Source: Streptosporangium canum
GTDB taxonomy: Bacteria > Actinomycetota > Actinomycetes > Streptosporangiales > Streptosporangiaceae
NCBI RefSeq assembly: GCF_900113865.1
Contig: NZ_FOQY01000005.1
Coordinates: 183,388-247,387 of the forward strand
Direction of reading: 5' to 3'
DNA: 64,000 bases
Position numbers and translations under genes: made by a program. The notes beneath the pieces were generated by a model. It did not search any database, had not been told where the DNA came from, and saw nothing but the letters and a program-made list of their open reading frames with translations. Below, in pieces: positions 36,174-43,638 of this stretch; position 1 is the first letter of the stretch, and the number at the start of each line of letters is the position of its first letter.

Positions 36174-37010
36174 TCAGTCCTCGGCCAGCACGCTCCCGTA
36201 GGCGCGGGCGGTGAGGTCCGCGATGAGACCGTGCGCGCCGAGGAGGTCGGCGCACTCGGCCCCGATCTCCGCCGCCGCGCCGCTCGCCAGGCCGGGGTCG
36301 ATCTCCGGGCCGACGGCGCACGGGGACAGGGCGATGCGCTGGACGCCGATGCCGCGCAGCCGCTCGGCCGCGTCGGCCACGGCGGGCGCGCTGTCCAGGG
36401 AGGCCACCACGACGGGGAGCGTCAGCCGGGAGGCCAGCAGCACCGCCGTCGGCTGCGCCTCCGCCGCCGCTTTCTCGCCGCCGACCGTGGCGAGGATGAC
36501 CGCGTCGACCGGGCTGGAGACGTTGAGCAGCCGCATCCGGTCGGCCCTGGCCAGATCCTTCTCCGCCAGGCGGATGTGCAGGGCCTCGGCGAGCAGCGGG
36601 TGCGGCCCGAGGGAGTCGGTGACCGTCACGGACGCCCCGCTCGCGGCGACGGCCATGGCGATCAGCCGGTCCGCGACCGGGTGCGGGCCGGTCAGGATCG
36701 GCACCACGATGGCGGCGACGCCGTCCTCGGGACGTTCGCGGGCGGCCGCCTCGAGCTCGGCGGTCAGCGCCTTGCCGTCCTCGCCGAGACCGGCCAGCCG
36801 GACCTCGATCTGCGGATTGTCCCCTCGGACGAGGGCGGCCAGCTCGGCGACGGCGCCTGTCGCGTCGCCGAGGGTGGCCAGCACCAGCGCGGGTGCCTCG
36901 GGCGGGAGCTGGGAGGGCACGGGCCTGCGGTGCCGGCCGGAGGGCCGGACGGCGCGTCCGCGCACTGGGAGGATGGAACTCTCACTCACATGCGCGGACT
37001 CTAGGCCCAT
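36174..37010 (-). CDS. CbiX/SirB-like (sirohydrochlorin chelatase-related) protein
   Basis: This 278-aa protein looks like two half-domains of the small chelatase fold (ALVLATLGDATGAVAELAAL; AAIVVPILTGPHPVADRL; VDAVILATVGGEKAAAEAQ; RIALSPCAVGPEIDPG). The usual N-terminal HGS metal-binding His is replaced (TLGD), and only the His in GPHPVADR remains near the expected second site, so true chelatase activity is doubtful. It may be a regulatory or degenerate relative. ATG 37010 follows a purine-rich site. No other cobalamin or siroheme genes are nearby. Confidence 0.7.
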   Translation of the reverse strand: MGLESAHVSESSILPVRGRAVRPSGRHRRPVPSQLPPEAPALVLATLGDATGAVAELAALVRGDNPQIEVRLAGLGEDGKALTAELEAAARERPEDGVAAIVVPILTGPHPVADRLIAMAVAASGASVTVTDSLGPHPLLAEALHIRLAEKDLARADRMRLLNVSSPVDAVILATVGGEKAAAEAQPTAVLLASRLTLPVVVASLDSAPAVADAAERLRGIGVQRIALSPCAVGPEIDPGLASGAAAEIGAECADLLGAHGLIADLTARAYGSVLAED

Positions 37011-37034
37011 TTCACTCTCTTTGTAGTGAGAAAT

Positions 37035-37079
37035 GGCGGCAATTCCGTCACGACATCGTCCCAGGGCGGAATTCCCGCC
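37035..37079 (-). terminator. Possible terminator downstream of the GNAT gene
   Basis: GGCGGCAATTCCG is mirrored by CGGAATTCCCGCCG with small bulges, lying between the GNAT stop (37160) and the next gene's start (37010), both on the minus strand. Confidence 0.5.
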
Positions 37080-37159
37080 GCACGGACCCCGGTACGGCTC
37101 CGCGCGCGGGCGGACGCGCCCCGCGGGGTGGGACGGTGCACCCGGGGGCGGCCCTCCGC

Positions 37160-37717
37160 TCAGATGTCCCGGTGTCCCTCCCACTCGTCCTCCAGGGCCG
37201 AGTGGACGACGGAGTCGCGCCAGGCGCCCCGGGCCCGCACGTGGTGCCTGATCCTGCCCTCCTCCACCATCCCGGCGACCAGCATCGCGAGCTGGGCGGC
37301 GGTGTTGGCGGGGGAGCGGGCGCCCCAGATGCGGTGCAGGCGCAGATCCCGGAAGCCGAACGTCAGCATCAGCCGGATCAGGTCGGTGCCCATGCCCCGG
37401 CCCCAGTGGTCGGGGCGGAGCCCGAGGCCGATCTCCGCGCTGTGCGGGTGGTCGGCCTCGATGTGCAGCCGGGCGACGCCGACGGCCTCGTCGTCGTCCA
37501 GGTCGATCACCGCGAGCACGTAGAGCCGCCGGGGCTCGGCCCGCGCGGCCTCAAGCGCCTGGGCGACTATCTCCTCGACCTCCTCGCGGGTGCGCGGGTC
37601 GAACGGCAGATGCTCGGTGGCGGTGGGGTCGCCGTAGACGGCGTGCAGCGCGTCCACGTCAGTGGTCGTGACTTCCCTCAGCCGGAGCCTCTTACCGGAG
37701 ATCTCAACGTGACGCAT
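37160..37717 (-). CDS. GNAT-family N-acetyltransferase (RimJ/RimL-like)
   Basis: This 185-aa protein has the acetyl-CoA pyrophosphate loop in DHWGRGMGTDLIRL and the RimJ/RimL-like C-terminus (RIWGARSPANTAAQLAML). It would acetylate an N-terminal amine or a small molecule; the substrate is unknown. It is monocistronic. Confidence 0.9.
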   Translation of the reverse strand: MRHVEISGKRLRLREVTTTDVDALHAVYGDPTATEHLPFDPRTREEVEEIVAQALEAARAEPRRLYVLAVIDLDDDEAVGVARLHIEADHPHSAEIGLGLRPDHWGRGMGTDLIRLMLTFGFRDLRLHRIWGARSPANTAAQLAMLVAGMVEEGRIRHHVRARGAWRDSVVHSALEDEWEGHRDI

Positions 37718-37782
37718 GCGCAGACGCTAACGCCTCAGGAGTCCCACGGCTAGAGATCGTTCCGTCCGGCAACTATCACAAA

Positions 37783-37806
37783 GGCGGCAAACATAGCTTT
37801 GCCGCC
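37783..37806 (-). terminator. Terminator downstream of the P450-ferredoxin operon
   Basis: A perfect 9-bp inverted repeat (GGCGGCAAA/TTTGCCGCC) with a 6-nt loop lies about 90 bp past the ferredoxin stop. On the minus strand it is followed by TTTGTGATAG, a weakly T-rich tail. Confidence 0.65.
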
Positions 37807-37864
37807 GATCGAGAGACGGGTGGTGCCGCCAGGCGGAACAGCGACCCGCGCCACGCGGGCCGCC

Positions 37865-37904
37865 GATCTCGCCACCCGTCAGGAGATCTCGCCGCCCGTC
37901 AGGA
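37865..37904 (-). repeat. 20-bp tandem duplication across the ferredoxin stop
   Basis: Two units of GATCTCGCC(A/G)CCCGTCAGGA, with a single mismatch, lie head to tail; the ferredoxin stop codon falls in the second unit. Confidence 0.85.
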
Positions 37905-38090
37905 GACGGACAGGGCTCCCGAGGGGCACAGCTGTACGGCCTTGCGGACCGCCGTCTCCCGCGAGGCGGGTGGGTCGGCGTCCAGCAGCACCACCGTCCC
38001 CTCCTCCTCGCTCTGGTCGAAGACCTCCGGCACGGTGAGCGCGCACATGCCCGCTCCGATGCAGCGGTCGGTGTCAGCCTTGATATCCAT
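37899..38090 (-). CDS. Ferredoxin, single-cluster P450 partner
   Basis: This 63-aa protein has the spacing CIGAGMC, then a distant Cys in QLCPSGAL, typical of the [3Fe-4S]/[4Fe-4S] ferredoxins that pass electrons to bacterial P450s. It begins 9 bp after the P450 stop on the same strand and is surely cotranscribed with it. Its reductase is not in the window. Confidence 0.95.
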   Translation of the reverse strand: MDIKADTDRCIGAGMCALTVPEVFDQSEEEGTVVLLDADPPASRETAVRKAVQLCPSGALSVS

Positions 38091-38099
38091 GGGAACCTC

Positions 38100-39299
38100 C
38101 TACCATGTGACCGGCAGCCGGTGCACGCCGTAGATGGTCATGTGGGAGCGCATGGGGACCTCCTCGGCGGGCACCGCCAGGCGCAGTCCGGGGAAGCGGC
38201 GCAGCAGCGCCGGGTAGGCGATGCGCATCTCGGTGCGGGCGAGCTGCTGGCCGAGGCACTGGTGGATGCCGTGACCGAAGGAGAGATGACCCGTCGCCGG
38301 CCGGGTGACGTCGAGGGTGTCGGGGTCGTCGAACCGCTCGGGGTCACGGTTGGCGGCGGGCAGCGAGAAGGCCACCGACTCGCCGGCCCTGATCAGGTGG
38401 CCGTCGAGCTCGACGTCCTCCAGCGCGGTCCGGACCGGGCCCATGTGGATGATCGTGAGGTAGCGCAGGAGCTCCTCGACGGCGTTGTCCACCACCGCCG
38501 GGTCGTCGCGGAGCAGTGCCAGCTGGGCCGGATCGCGCAGCAGCGCGAAGGTGCCGAGCGCGAGCATGTTCGCGGTCGTCTCGTGGCCGGCGATGAGCAG
38601 GAGCAGCGCGACCCCGGTGAGCTCCTCGTCGTCCAGCTCCCCGCTCGCCACCAGGCCGCCGAGCAGGTCGTCGGCCGGTTCGGCCCGCTTGCGGAGCACC
38701 AGGTCGCGCATGTAGGCCATGAGATCGACCAGCGCCGCGCCCATCCGCTCGGCCGAGGAGTCGAGGTTGAGCAGCGCGGCCGAATCCCGCTGGAACTGCG
38801 CCCGGTCCCCGTACGGCACGCCGAGCAGCTCGCAGATGACCAGCGACGGGATCGGCAGGGCGAAGGCCTGCACCAGGTCCGCCGGGCGGTCGCCCCGCTC
38901 CATGGCGTCCAGGTGGTCGGAGGTGATCTCCTCGATCCTCGGTTCGAGCTGCCGCATCCTGCGCACCGTGAACTGGCCGGTCAGGAGCCGCCGGAAGCGG
39001 GTGTGCTCGGGCTGGTCCGTCCTCAGGAAGAACCCCGGAGGGAGCTGCCGGTTCTCCTGCCCGGCCAGCGGATGGGCGACCGGCGGGTGGGTCAGCTCGG
39101 TGCGGTTGCTGAAACGGTTGTCGGCGAGCACGGCCCGGGCGGCGGCGTGGCCGGTCAGCAGCCAGCCCAGATGGCCGTCCGCGAAGGTCATCCGGTGGAG
39201 TGCGCCCTGCCGCTGCCACTGGAGAACCTCCCCCGGCGGGTCGAAGAGGTGCCGGCGGGCGGTGGGAAAGGTTACCGGGCGGGACGGGGCCTCGGTCAT
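38100..39299 (-). CDS. Cytochrome P450
   Basis: This 399-aa soluble haem monooxygenase has the oxygen-binding I-helix (AGHETTANM), the K-helix ExxR-type EELLRY and the haem-Cys loop FGHGIHQCLGQQLAR. It resembles the CYP105/CYP107-like actinomycete hydroxylases; the substrate is unknown. ATG 39299 has an AAGGAGA ribosome site. It forms an operon with the ferredoxin at 37899. The TnpB element lies immediately upstream, with its left end about 10 bp from the start codon, so the native promoter has probably been displaced. Confidence 0.95.
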   Translation of the reverse strand: MTEAPSRPVTFPTARRHLFDPPGEVLQWQRQGALHRMTFADGHLGWLLTGHAAARAVLADNRFSNRTELTHPPVAHPLAGQENRQLPPGFFLRTDQPEHTRFRRLLTGQFTVRRMRQLEPRIEEITSDHLDAMERGDRPADLVQAFALPIPSLVICELLGVPYGDRAQFQRDSAALLNLDSSAERMGAALVDLMAYMRDLVLRKRAEPADDLLGGLVASGELDDEELTGVALLLLIAGHETTANMLALGTFALLRDPAQLALLRDDPAVVDNAVEELLRYLTIIHMGPVRTALEDVELDGHLIRAGESVAFSLPAANRDPERFDDPDTLDVTRPATGHLSFGHGIHQCLGQQLARTEMRIAYPALLRRFPGLRLAVPAEEVPMRSHMTIYGVHRLPVTW

Positions 39300-39421
39300 C
39301 AGATCTCCTTGAGCGTGGAGACCCCGGGCTTCAGCCCCGGGGAGGAAACGCGGCACAGCGCCGCACGGAATTTTCTCGAACACGCGTACGGCCCCGGCCG
39401 TCCTGCGCGATGATGTGCGCC

Positions 39422-40552
39422 ATGGCGCAGAGCGTGAAGCGGGCCTTCAAGTACCGCTTCTATCCGACTCCCGAGCAGGCCGAGCAGCTTGCCCGGACGT
39501 TCGGCTGCGCCCGCCTGGTCTACAACAAGGCCCTGGAGGAGCGCAGCCGCGCCTACACGCGGGAAGGCCGGAGGGTCTCCTACGAGGAGTCGTCGGCCGC
39601 GCTGACCGCGTGGAAACGCACCGAGGAGTTGGGCTTCCTGGGTGAGGTGTCGTCGGTGCCGCTGCAGCAGGTCCTGCGCCACCTGCAGGCGGCGTTCACG
39701 AATTTCTTCGCCAAACGGGCGAAGTATCCGGCGTTCAAGTCCCGTAAGAAGTCCCGGGCGTCGGCTGAGTACACCCGGTCGGCGTTCACCTGGCGTGACG
39801 GGCGGCTGAGTCTGGCGAAGCTGGGCGGCCCGCTGGACATCGTGTGGTCGCGGCCGCTGCCCGAGGGGGTCGAGCCGTCCACGGTGACCGTGTCGAAGGA
39901 CGCGGCCGGGCGGTGGTTCGTGTCGATCCTGTGTGCGGACACGATCCGCCCGCTGGACCCGGCCGACGGCGTGGTCGGTATCGACGCCGGGATCAGCTCG
40001 CTGCTCACCTTGTCGCGGCCGATCGCCGGCGTCACCGACGCCGCCGGGAAGGTCGCCAACCCCTGCCACGAGCGCGCCGACCGGCGCAGGCTGGCCCGCG
40101 CGCAACGCGCGCTGGCCCGCAAGGAGAAGGGGTCCGGCAACCGGGTCAAGGCGCGGGTGCGGGTGGCGCGGGTGCACGCCCGGATCGCCGACCGCCGCCG
40201 GGATCACCTGCACAAGGTCACCACCTCGATCGTCCGCGAGAACCAAGTGGTCGTGATCGAGGACCTCACCGTCCGCAACCTGGTGAGGAACCACCGCCTG
40301 GCCCGCGCCATCTCCGATGCGAGCTGGCGGGAGGTGCGGATCATGCTGGAGTACAAGGCGGCCTGGTACGGGCGGGAGTTGGTGGTCGTCGACCGGTGGT
40401 TTCCCTCCTCCAAGCTGTGCTCGGCCTGCGGCGCCCTGCAACCATCCCTGCCGTTGGACGTCCGGGAGTGGGTGTGCGCCTGCGGCGCTGCCCATGACCG
40501 GGACGTGAACGCTGCCAGGAACATTCTCGCCGCCGGGCTGGCGGAGAGGTGA
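39422..40552 (+). CDS. tnpB: RNA-guided endonuclease TnpB
   Basis: This 376-aa protein starts with the typical TnpB N-terminus (RAFKYRFYPTPEQAEQLART). The RuvC residues are intact: Asp188 (GIDAG), Glu280 (VIEDL) and Asp361 (HDRDVNAARN), with a zinc ribbon from CSACG and CACG. It should therefore be a working RNA-guided nuclease, the ancestor type of Cas12. ATG 39422 is chosen; two earlier in-frame ATGs exist at 39410 and 39413. Its guide RNA is expected from the 3' end of this gene through the right end of the element. Confidence 0.95.
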   Translation: MAQSVKRAFKYRFYPTPEQAEQLARTFGCARLVYNKALEERSRAYTREGRRVSYEESSAALTAWKRTEELGFLGEVSSVPLQQVLRHLQAAFTNFFAKRAKYPAFKSRKKSRASAEYTRSAFTWRDGRLSLAKLGGPLDIVWSRPLPEGVEPSTVTVSKDAAGRWFVSILCADTIRPLDPADGVVGIDAGISSLLTLSRPIAGVTDAAGKVANPCHERADRRRLARAQRALARKEKGSGNRVKARVRVARVHARIADRRRDHLHKVTTSIVRENQVVVIEDLTVRNLVRNHRLARAISDASWREVRIMLEYKAAWYGRELVVVDRWFPSSKLCSACGALQPSLPLDVREWVCACGAAHDRDVNAARNILAAGLAER

Positions 40553-40678
40553 AACGCCTGTGGAGCCGGTGTAAGACCTCAAGGGAGACTTTTTCCTGGC
40601 GGGCGACTGGCGGTGAAGCAGGAAATCCGACCTGTGAGGGTGGGAATCCCCCGGCTTCAGCCGTGGGGAGGAAGTCAA
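40530..40678 (+). ncRNA. Predicted omega/reRNA scaffold of TnpB
   Basis: TnpB guide RNAs come from the 3' end of the gene plus the element's right end. Here that stretch ends in the hairpin at 40648-40667 and GAGGAAGTCAA, so the scaffold should stop near 40678 and the guide would be read from the flanking bases starting at 40679 (GACGCAGCTCCTCGTAGGTA). The 5' limit is a guess. Confidence 0.55.
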
Positions 40679-40731
40679 GACGCAGCTCCTCGTAGGTAGA
40701 CGCGTGTCCTCTCACCTCCACCAAACAGCAT

Positions 40732-40751
40732 TCAATGTAAATTTGCAATGA
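40732..40751. promoter_or_regulatory. AT-rich imperfect palindrome, candidate TetR operator
   Basis: TCAATGT-AAATTT-GCAATGA-type symmetry in an AT-rich pocket 36 bp before the TetR gene at 40787. Seven of ten positions on each side of the AAATTT centre agree. Confidence 0.55.
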
Positions 40752-40786
40752 GTGAAGAAAAGCTCAGAATGCAGTAAAGTGCGTGC

Positions 40787-41413
40787 ATGGTCGATGGTCC
40801 GGGGTTGCGGGAACGTAAGAAGCTGCGCACCCGTCGCGCGCTGATCGAGGCGGCCCTGCACCTGTTCGAGGAGAAGGGCTACGAGGAGACCACCGTCGCG
40901 GAGATCGCCGCGGCGGCGGACATCTCGACGCGGACGTTCTTCAGCTACTTCGCGAGCAAGGAGGACGTGGTCTTCTTCGACGGCCAGGAGCGTCTCGACG
41001 AGATCATCGACATGATCGCGCATCGGCGGGCCGGAGAGACGGTGGTCGAGCTCCTGCTCCGCGTGGGCGAGCTGGGCATGGCTCGGACCTTCGCCGAGAC
41101 CGATCGCCTCATGGAGCTGACCCCCGCCCGCGCCCGTCTGATCATGTCGGTCCCGGTGCTTCAGGCCCGCGCGCTGCGGCTGCTGTTCGACACCCAACTG
41201 CAGCTGGCCGAGGCGCTCCACCGGGCCTACTCCGAGGAGATCGACCTCGTCGAGGCCGCCGCCGCCGTCGGCGCCCTCGCCGGAGCGGCCAAACTCGCCA
41301 CGATGGCCTGCCTGAACCGGGGCGACCCGCCGGAGCGGATATGGGAGGCGGTGCGCAGGGCCATCGAGATCGCCATGCGGGGCGTGCAGTCGGCGGGCTC
41401 ACGGCCTTCCTAG
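40787..41413 (+). CDS. TetR/AcrR-family transcriptional regulator
   Basis: This 208-aa regulator has an N-terminal helix-turn-helix (AALHLFEEKGYEETTVAEIA, then DISTRTFFSYFASKEDVVFF) and a mainly helical ligand domain. The ATG at 40787 sits in a low-GC promoter region with an imperfect palindrome at 40732. No adjacent enzyme gene makes its target obvious; the TnpB element separates it from the P450, which could be the former target. Between its stop and 41619 I see nothing. Confidence 0.92.
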   Translation: MVDGPGLRERKKLRTRRALIEAALHLFEEKGYEETTVAEIAAAADISTRTFFSYFASKEDVVFFDGQERLDEIIDMIAHRRAGETVVELLLRVGELGMARTFAETDRLMELTPARARLIMSVPVLQARALRLLFDTQLQLAEALHRAYSEEIDLVEAAAAVGALAGAAKLATMACLNRGDPPERIWEAVRRAIEIAMRGVQSAGSRPS

Positions 41414-41618
41414 AAGCGCGTCCGGCGATCCGGACCGGCGGAGCCGGAGCGTCAGGCGGCCGATGGTGACGCCCGCGAGGCGGGGACTGGTCGGTTTGTC
41501 GAATATGTCCGGCCTGTGGTGATGCGGCGGCATGGCCGGAGTGTGCGGATCCAGCGGTCGTCGGAGGGTGTCCGGGGCCTCGCCGTCCGTCCGGGGGACC
41601 TGCCCCGGGGCGCCGGTG

Positions 41619-42533
41619 TCAGCCGAGGCCGACCCTGACGTAGATGGGCCTGTGGTCGGAGGGGACGACATCCTGCGCCACGTGGCACCGCGTCACGCTT
41701 CCCCTGGGGGCGAAGAGGTAGTCGAGCTTGCGCTTCGAGACGCTGCCGTCCTCGCGGACGTGCTTCTCGGTCCACCGTCCGTCTCGGCGGCCGTTCTGGT
41801 CGCACTCGGCGTAGGCCGCGTAGACGGGCGCCAGGATGCGTCTTTTCGTGGCGGTGCTCTGCCCGCTGTCCGGCGGGGCCAGGTTGAGGTCCCCGCCGAA
41901 GACGGCGCGGTAGCCGGGCTTGGCCGCCGCCGCCAGCAGTTCCCCGACCTGCTTCCTCCGGAAGGGCGCGCCGGGTTCCCTGTCGTCATAGGACAGGCCG
42001 GCGCTGAGGTGGGTGCCGCAGACGTTGACCCTCCTGGCCGGGATCGCGGCGCAGAGCGCCATGCGCTTGACGTACCACGGCGGGGAGGTCAGTCCGTGCG
42101 CCTGGAAGGTCGCCGCGTTGTCGGCGACCGCGACGGTGACGGCCGTATGGCCCCGCGGCCGCCCCTGCCGGTCGGGCGCGCAGACCTTCGGCGAGCCGCC
42201 CTTCACCGTGAGGATCGACGACCGCACGGTCCAGGCCCGCCCGGTCTTCTGCTCCAGCAGGCTCTCCAGCGTGGCCGTCCCGTCCGAGCAGAACTCCTGC
42301 AGGAAGATCACATCCGGCCTGATCGGCTGGGTGGCCGCGTACCAGGCGACCTTCACGGCCACCTCCCGCATGTCCCTGCCGTAGAAGAAGCAGCCGGGGT
42401 TGGTGCCCGCGCAGACGTTCCAGCTCATCACCGAGATGGCGGAGGACGACGTCCGAGCCTGGGCCTGTCCCGCGGAGGCGGGGACCGTCACGACCGCCAG
42501 AACGGCCGCCGCCATCAGCTTCCTTGCGATCAT
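41619..42533 (-). CDS. Secreted endonuclease/exonuclease/phosphatase family protein
   Basis: This 304-aa protein has a clear signal peptide (MAAAVLAVVTVPASAGQAQA) and an EEP domain with the metal-site motifs VMSWNVCAG, FLQEFC, VCGTHLS, FGGDLNLAPP and SDHRPIYVRV. Extra cysteine pairs suggest disulfides outside the cell. It is probably an extracellular nuclease or phosphodiesterase. It stands alone. Confidence 0.92.
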   Translation of the reverse strand: MIARKLMAAAVLAVVTVPASAGQAQARTSSSAISVMSWNVCAGTNPGCFFYGRDMREVAVKVAWYAATQPIRPDVIFLQEFCSDGTATLESLLEQKTGRAWTVRSSILTVKGGSPKVCAPDRQGRPRGHTAVTVAVADNAATFQAHGLTSPPWYVKRMALCAAIPARRVNVCGTHLSAGLSYDDREPGAPFRRKQVGELLAAAAKPGYRAVFGGDLNLAPPDSGQSTATKRRILAPVYAAYAECDQNGRRDGRWTEKHVREDGSVSKRKLDYLFAPRGSVTRCHVAQDVVPSDHRPIYVRVGLG

Positions 42534-42658
42534 GGCTGGTCATTGAAGCATGTTCGGGCGGCCATCTGGGATATTTCACCCGCGAAGCGGCTGAAAGGCG
42601 GCTTTATGTAGTTGCTTGTCGGACGCGGCCCACGGGCCGGGCCGGCGCGGCGGACCGG

Positions 42659-42946
42659 TCAGCCGATCCAGCCGGCCACGAACCGGAGCCGCTCCTCGAC
42701 GGGTACGCACGGGAGCGTCACCAGCTCGTAGCCGTACTCCGTGTAGGCCGCGACCATGGACTCGTAGGTCTGCCGGGCCGTTTCGAACGACTGCCTGCGC
42801 TCGTCGTCCTGCTCGTAGATCTCCGGCCACGGCGGCGCGATGAGCACGCGCCGGTGGTAGCGGAACCTCTGCGCGGCGGCGTGGATGTGATCGGGGACCG
42901 GGCGTCCTTCGAGCCGCAGGTAGCCCATGATGTCCGGGATCCCGCG
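42659..42946 (-). pseudogene. C-terminal fragment of an AAA_28-type ATPase
   Basis: The frame reads GIPDIMGYLRLEGRPVP, RRVLIAPPWPEIYEQD, then a normal C-terminus (EERLRFVAGWIG), matching the end of small predicted ATPases. The P-loop half is missing: upstream of GIPD the frame runs into sequence that encodes an SDR tail on the other strand. The break lies at about 42940-42950. Confidence 0.75.
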
Positions 42947-43030
42947 GCCTGGCTGCTCGGCGACCGCGCCTCCTACGTCACCGGGACCGCCCTGCCCGTC
43001 GACGGCGGGATGGTGGCCGTCAGAGGATGA
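42946..43030 (+). pseudogene. C-terminal fragment of an SDR oxidoreductase
   Basis: The plus strand from about 42946 encodes AAWLLGDRASYVTGTALPVD and GGMVAVRG, then a stop, the unmistakable tail of a classical short-chain dehydrogenase. Everything upstream belongs to the ATPase fragment on the other strand. It is a rearrangement scar rather than a gene. Confidence 0.75.
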
Positions 43031-43060
43031 CCGGGCCGCCGATCGGCTTCCGGGGCGGCC

Positions 43061-43501
43061 TCAGGTGGGGGAGAGCGGGCGCCAGGGGACCGGGCTGGAG
43101 AGCACCATCATGCTCGACGGGTGGCCGTACGGCGCGAGCCGGTCGATCAGCTCCTCGAAGGCCGTCATCGAGGAGGCGGCCACCCGCAGCAGGCAGCAGG
43201 TGTCGCCGGTCACCCGGTGGACCTCCAGGATCTCCGGCCAGGCCAGCGCCTGCTCGTCGCGGAGCACGCAGCGCGGCCCGTAGCACGACATCCTGATCAG
43301 CGCGGCCACTCCGCGCCCGGCCAGCGCCGGATCGACCCGCGCGTGATAGCCGGTGATCACTCCCGACTCCTCCAGCCGCCGCACCCGCTCGGCGACCGCC
43401 GGAGCCGACATGTGGACCCGCCGCGCGAGCTCGCTGTAGGACAGCCGCGCGTCGTCCTGCAACTCGGCCAGCAGTGCCCAGTCCATCGCATCCACCGTCA
43501 C
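43061..43501 (-). CDS. Lrp/AsnC-family transcriptional regulator
   Basis: This protein of about 146 aa has an N-terminal winged helix-turn-helix (DARLSYSELARRVHMSAPAV) and a RAM-type ligand domain (VHRVTGDTCCLLRVAASSM). It starts at GTG 43501, or ATG 43486. It is divergent from the tryptophan 2,3-dioxygenase gene with about 135 bp between starts. Lrp regulators often sense the amino acid whose genes they flank, so tryptophan or a catabolite is the obvious ligand guess. Confidence 0.92.
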   Translation of the reverse strand: MTVDAMDWALLAELQDDARLSYSELARRVHMSAPAVAERVRRLEESGVITGYHARVDPALAGRGVAALIRMSCYGPRCVLRDEQALAWPEILEVHRVTGDTCCLLRVAASSMTAFEELIDRLAPYGHPSSMMVLSSPVPWRPLSPT

Positions 43502-43638
43502 GCTCCGTCACCTCGTAGCCTGATCGACTCCAATGCCTTCCGTTCGGAAGGCGGAAGCTCGAAATCGCCTTATTCGTATTATTTCCGGACCTGACATTAC
43601 GGGCCACCATGGAGGTGAACAACCTCAAGGAGTCACTG

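Larger units (their letters stand above)
39309..40678 (+). mobile_element. IS200/IS605-group (IS1341-type) orphan TnpB element
   Basis: Left end hairpin CCCCGGGCTTCAGCCCCGGGG at about 39322-39342 and right end hairpin CCCCCGGCTTCAGCCGTGGGG at about 40648-40667 flank a single tnpB gene and share the core GGCTTCAGCC followed by GGGGAGGAA. No TnpA transposase is present, so movement would need one in trans. TTGAG at 39309 precedes the left end and may be the insertion or TAM-like target. Boundaries are judged by eye. Confidence 0.85.

Noticed and set aside
37899-39299. A P450-centred secondary metabolite cluster
   Set aside because: Only the P450 and ferredoxin are linked; a transposon element and regulators surround them.
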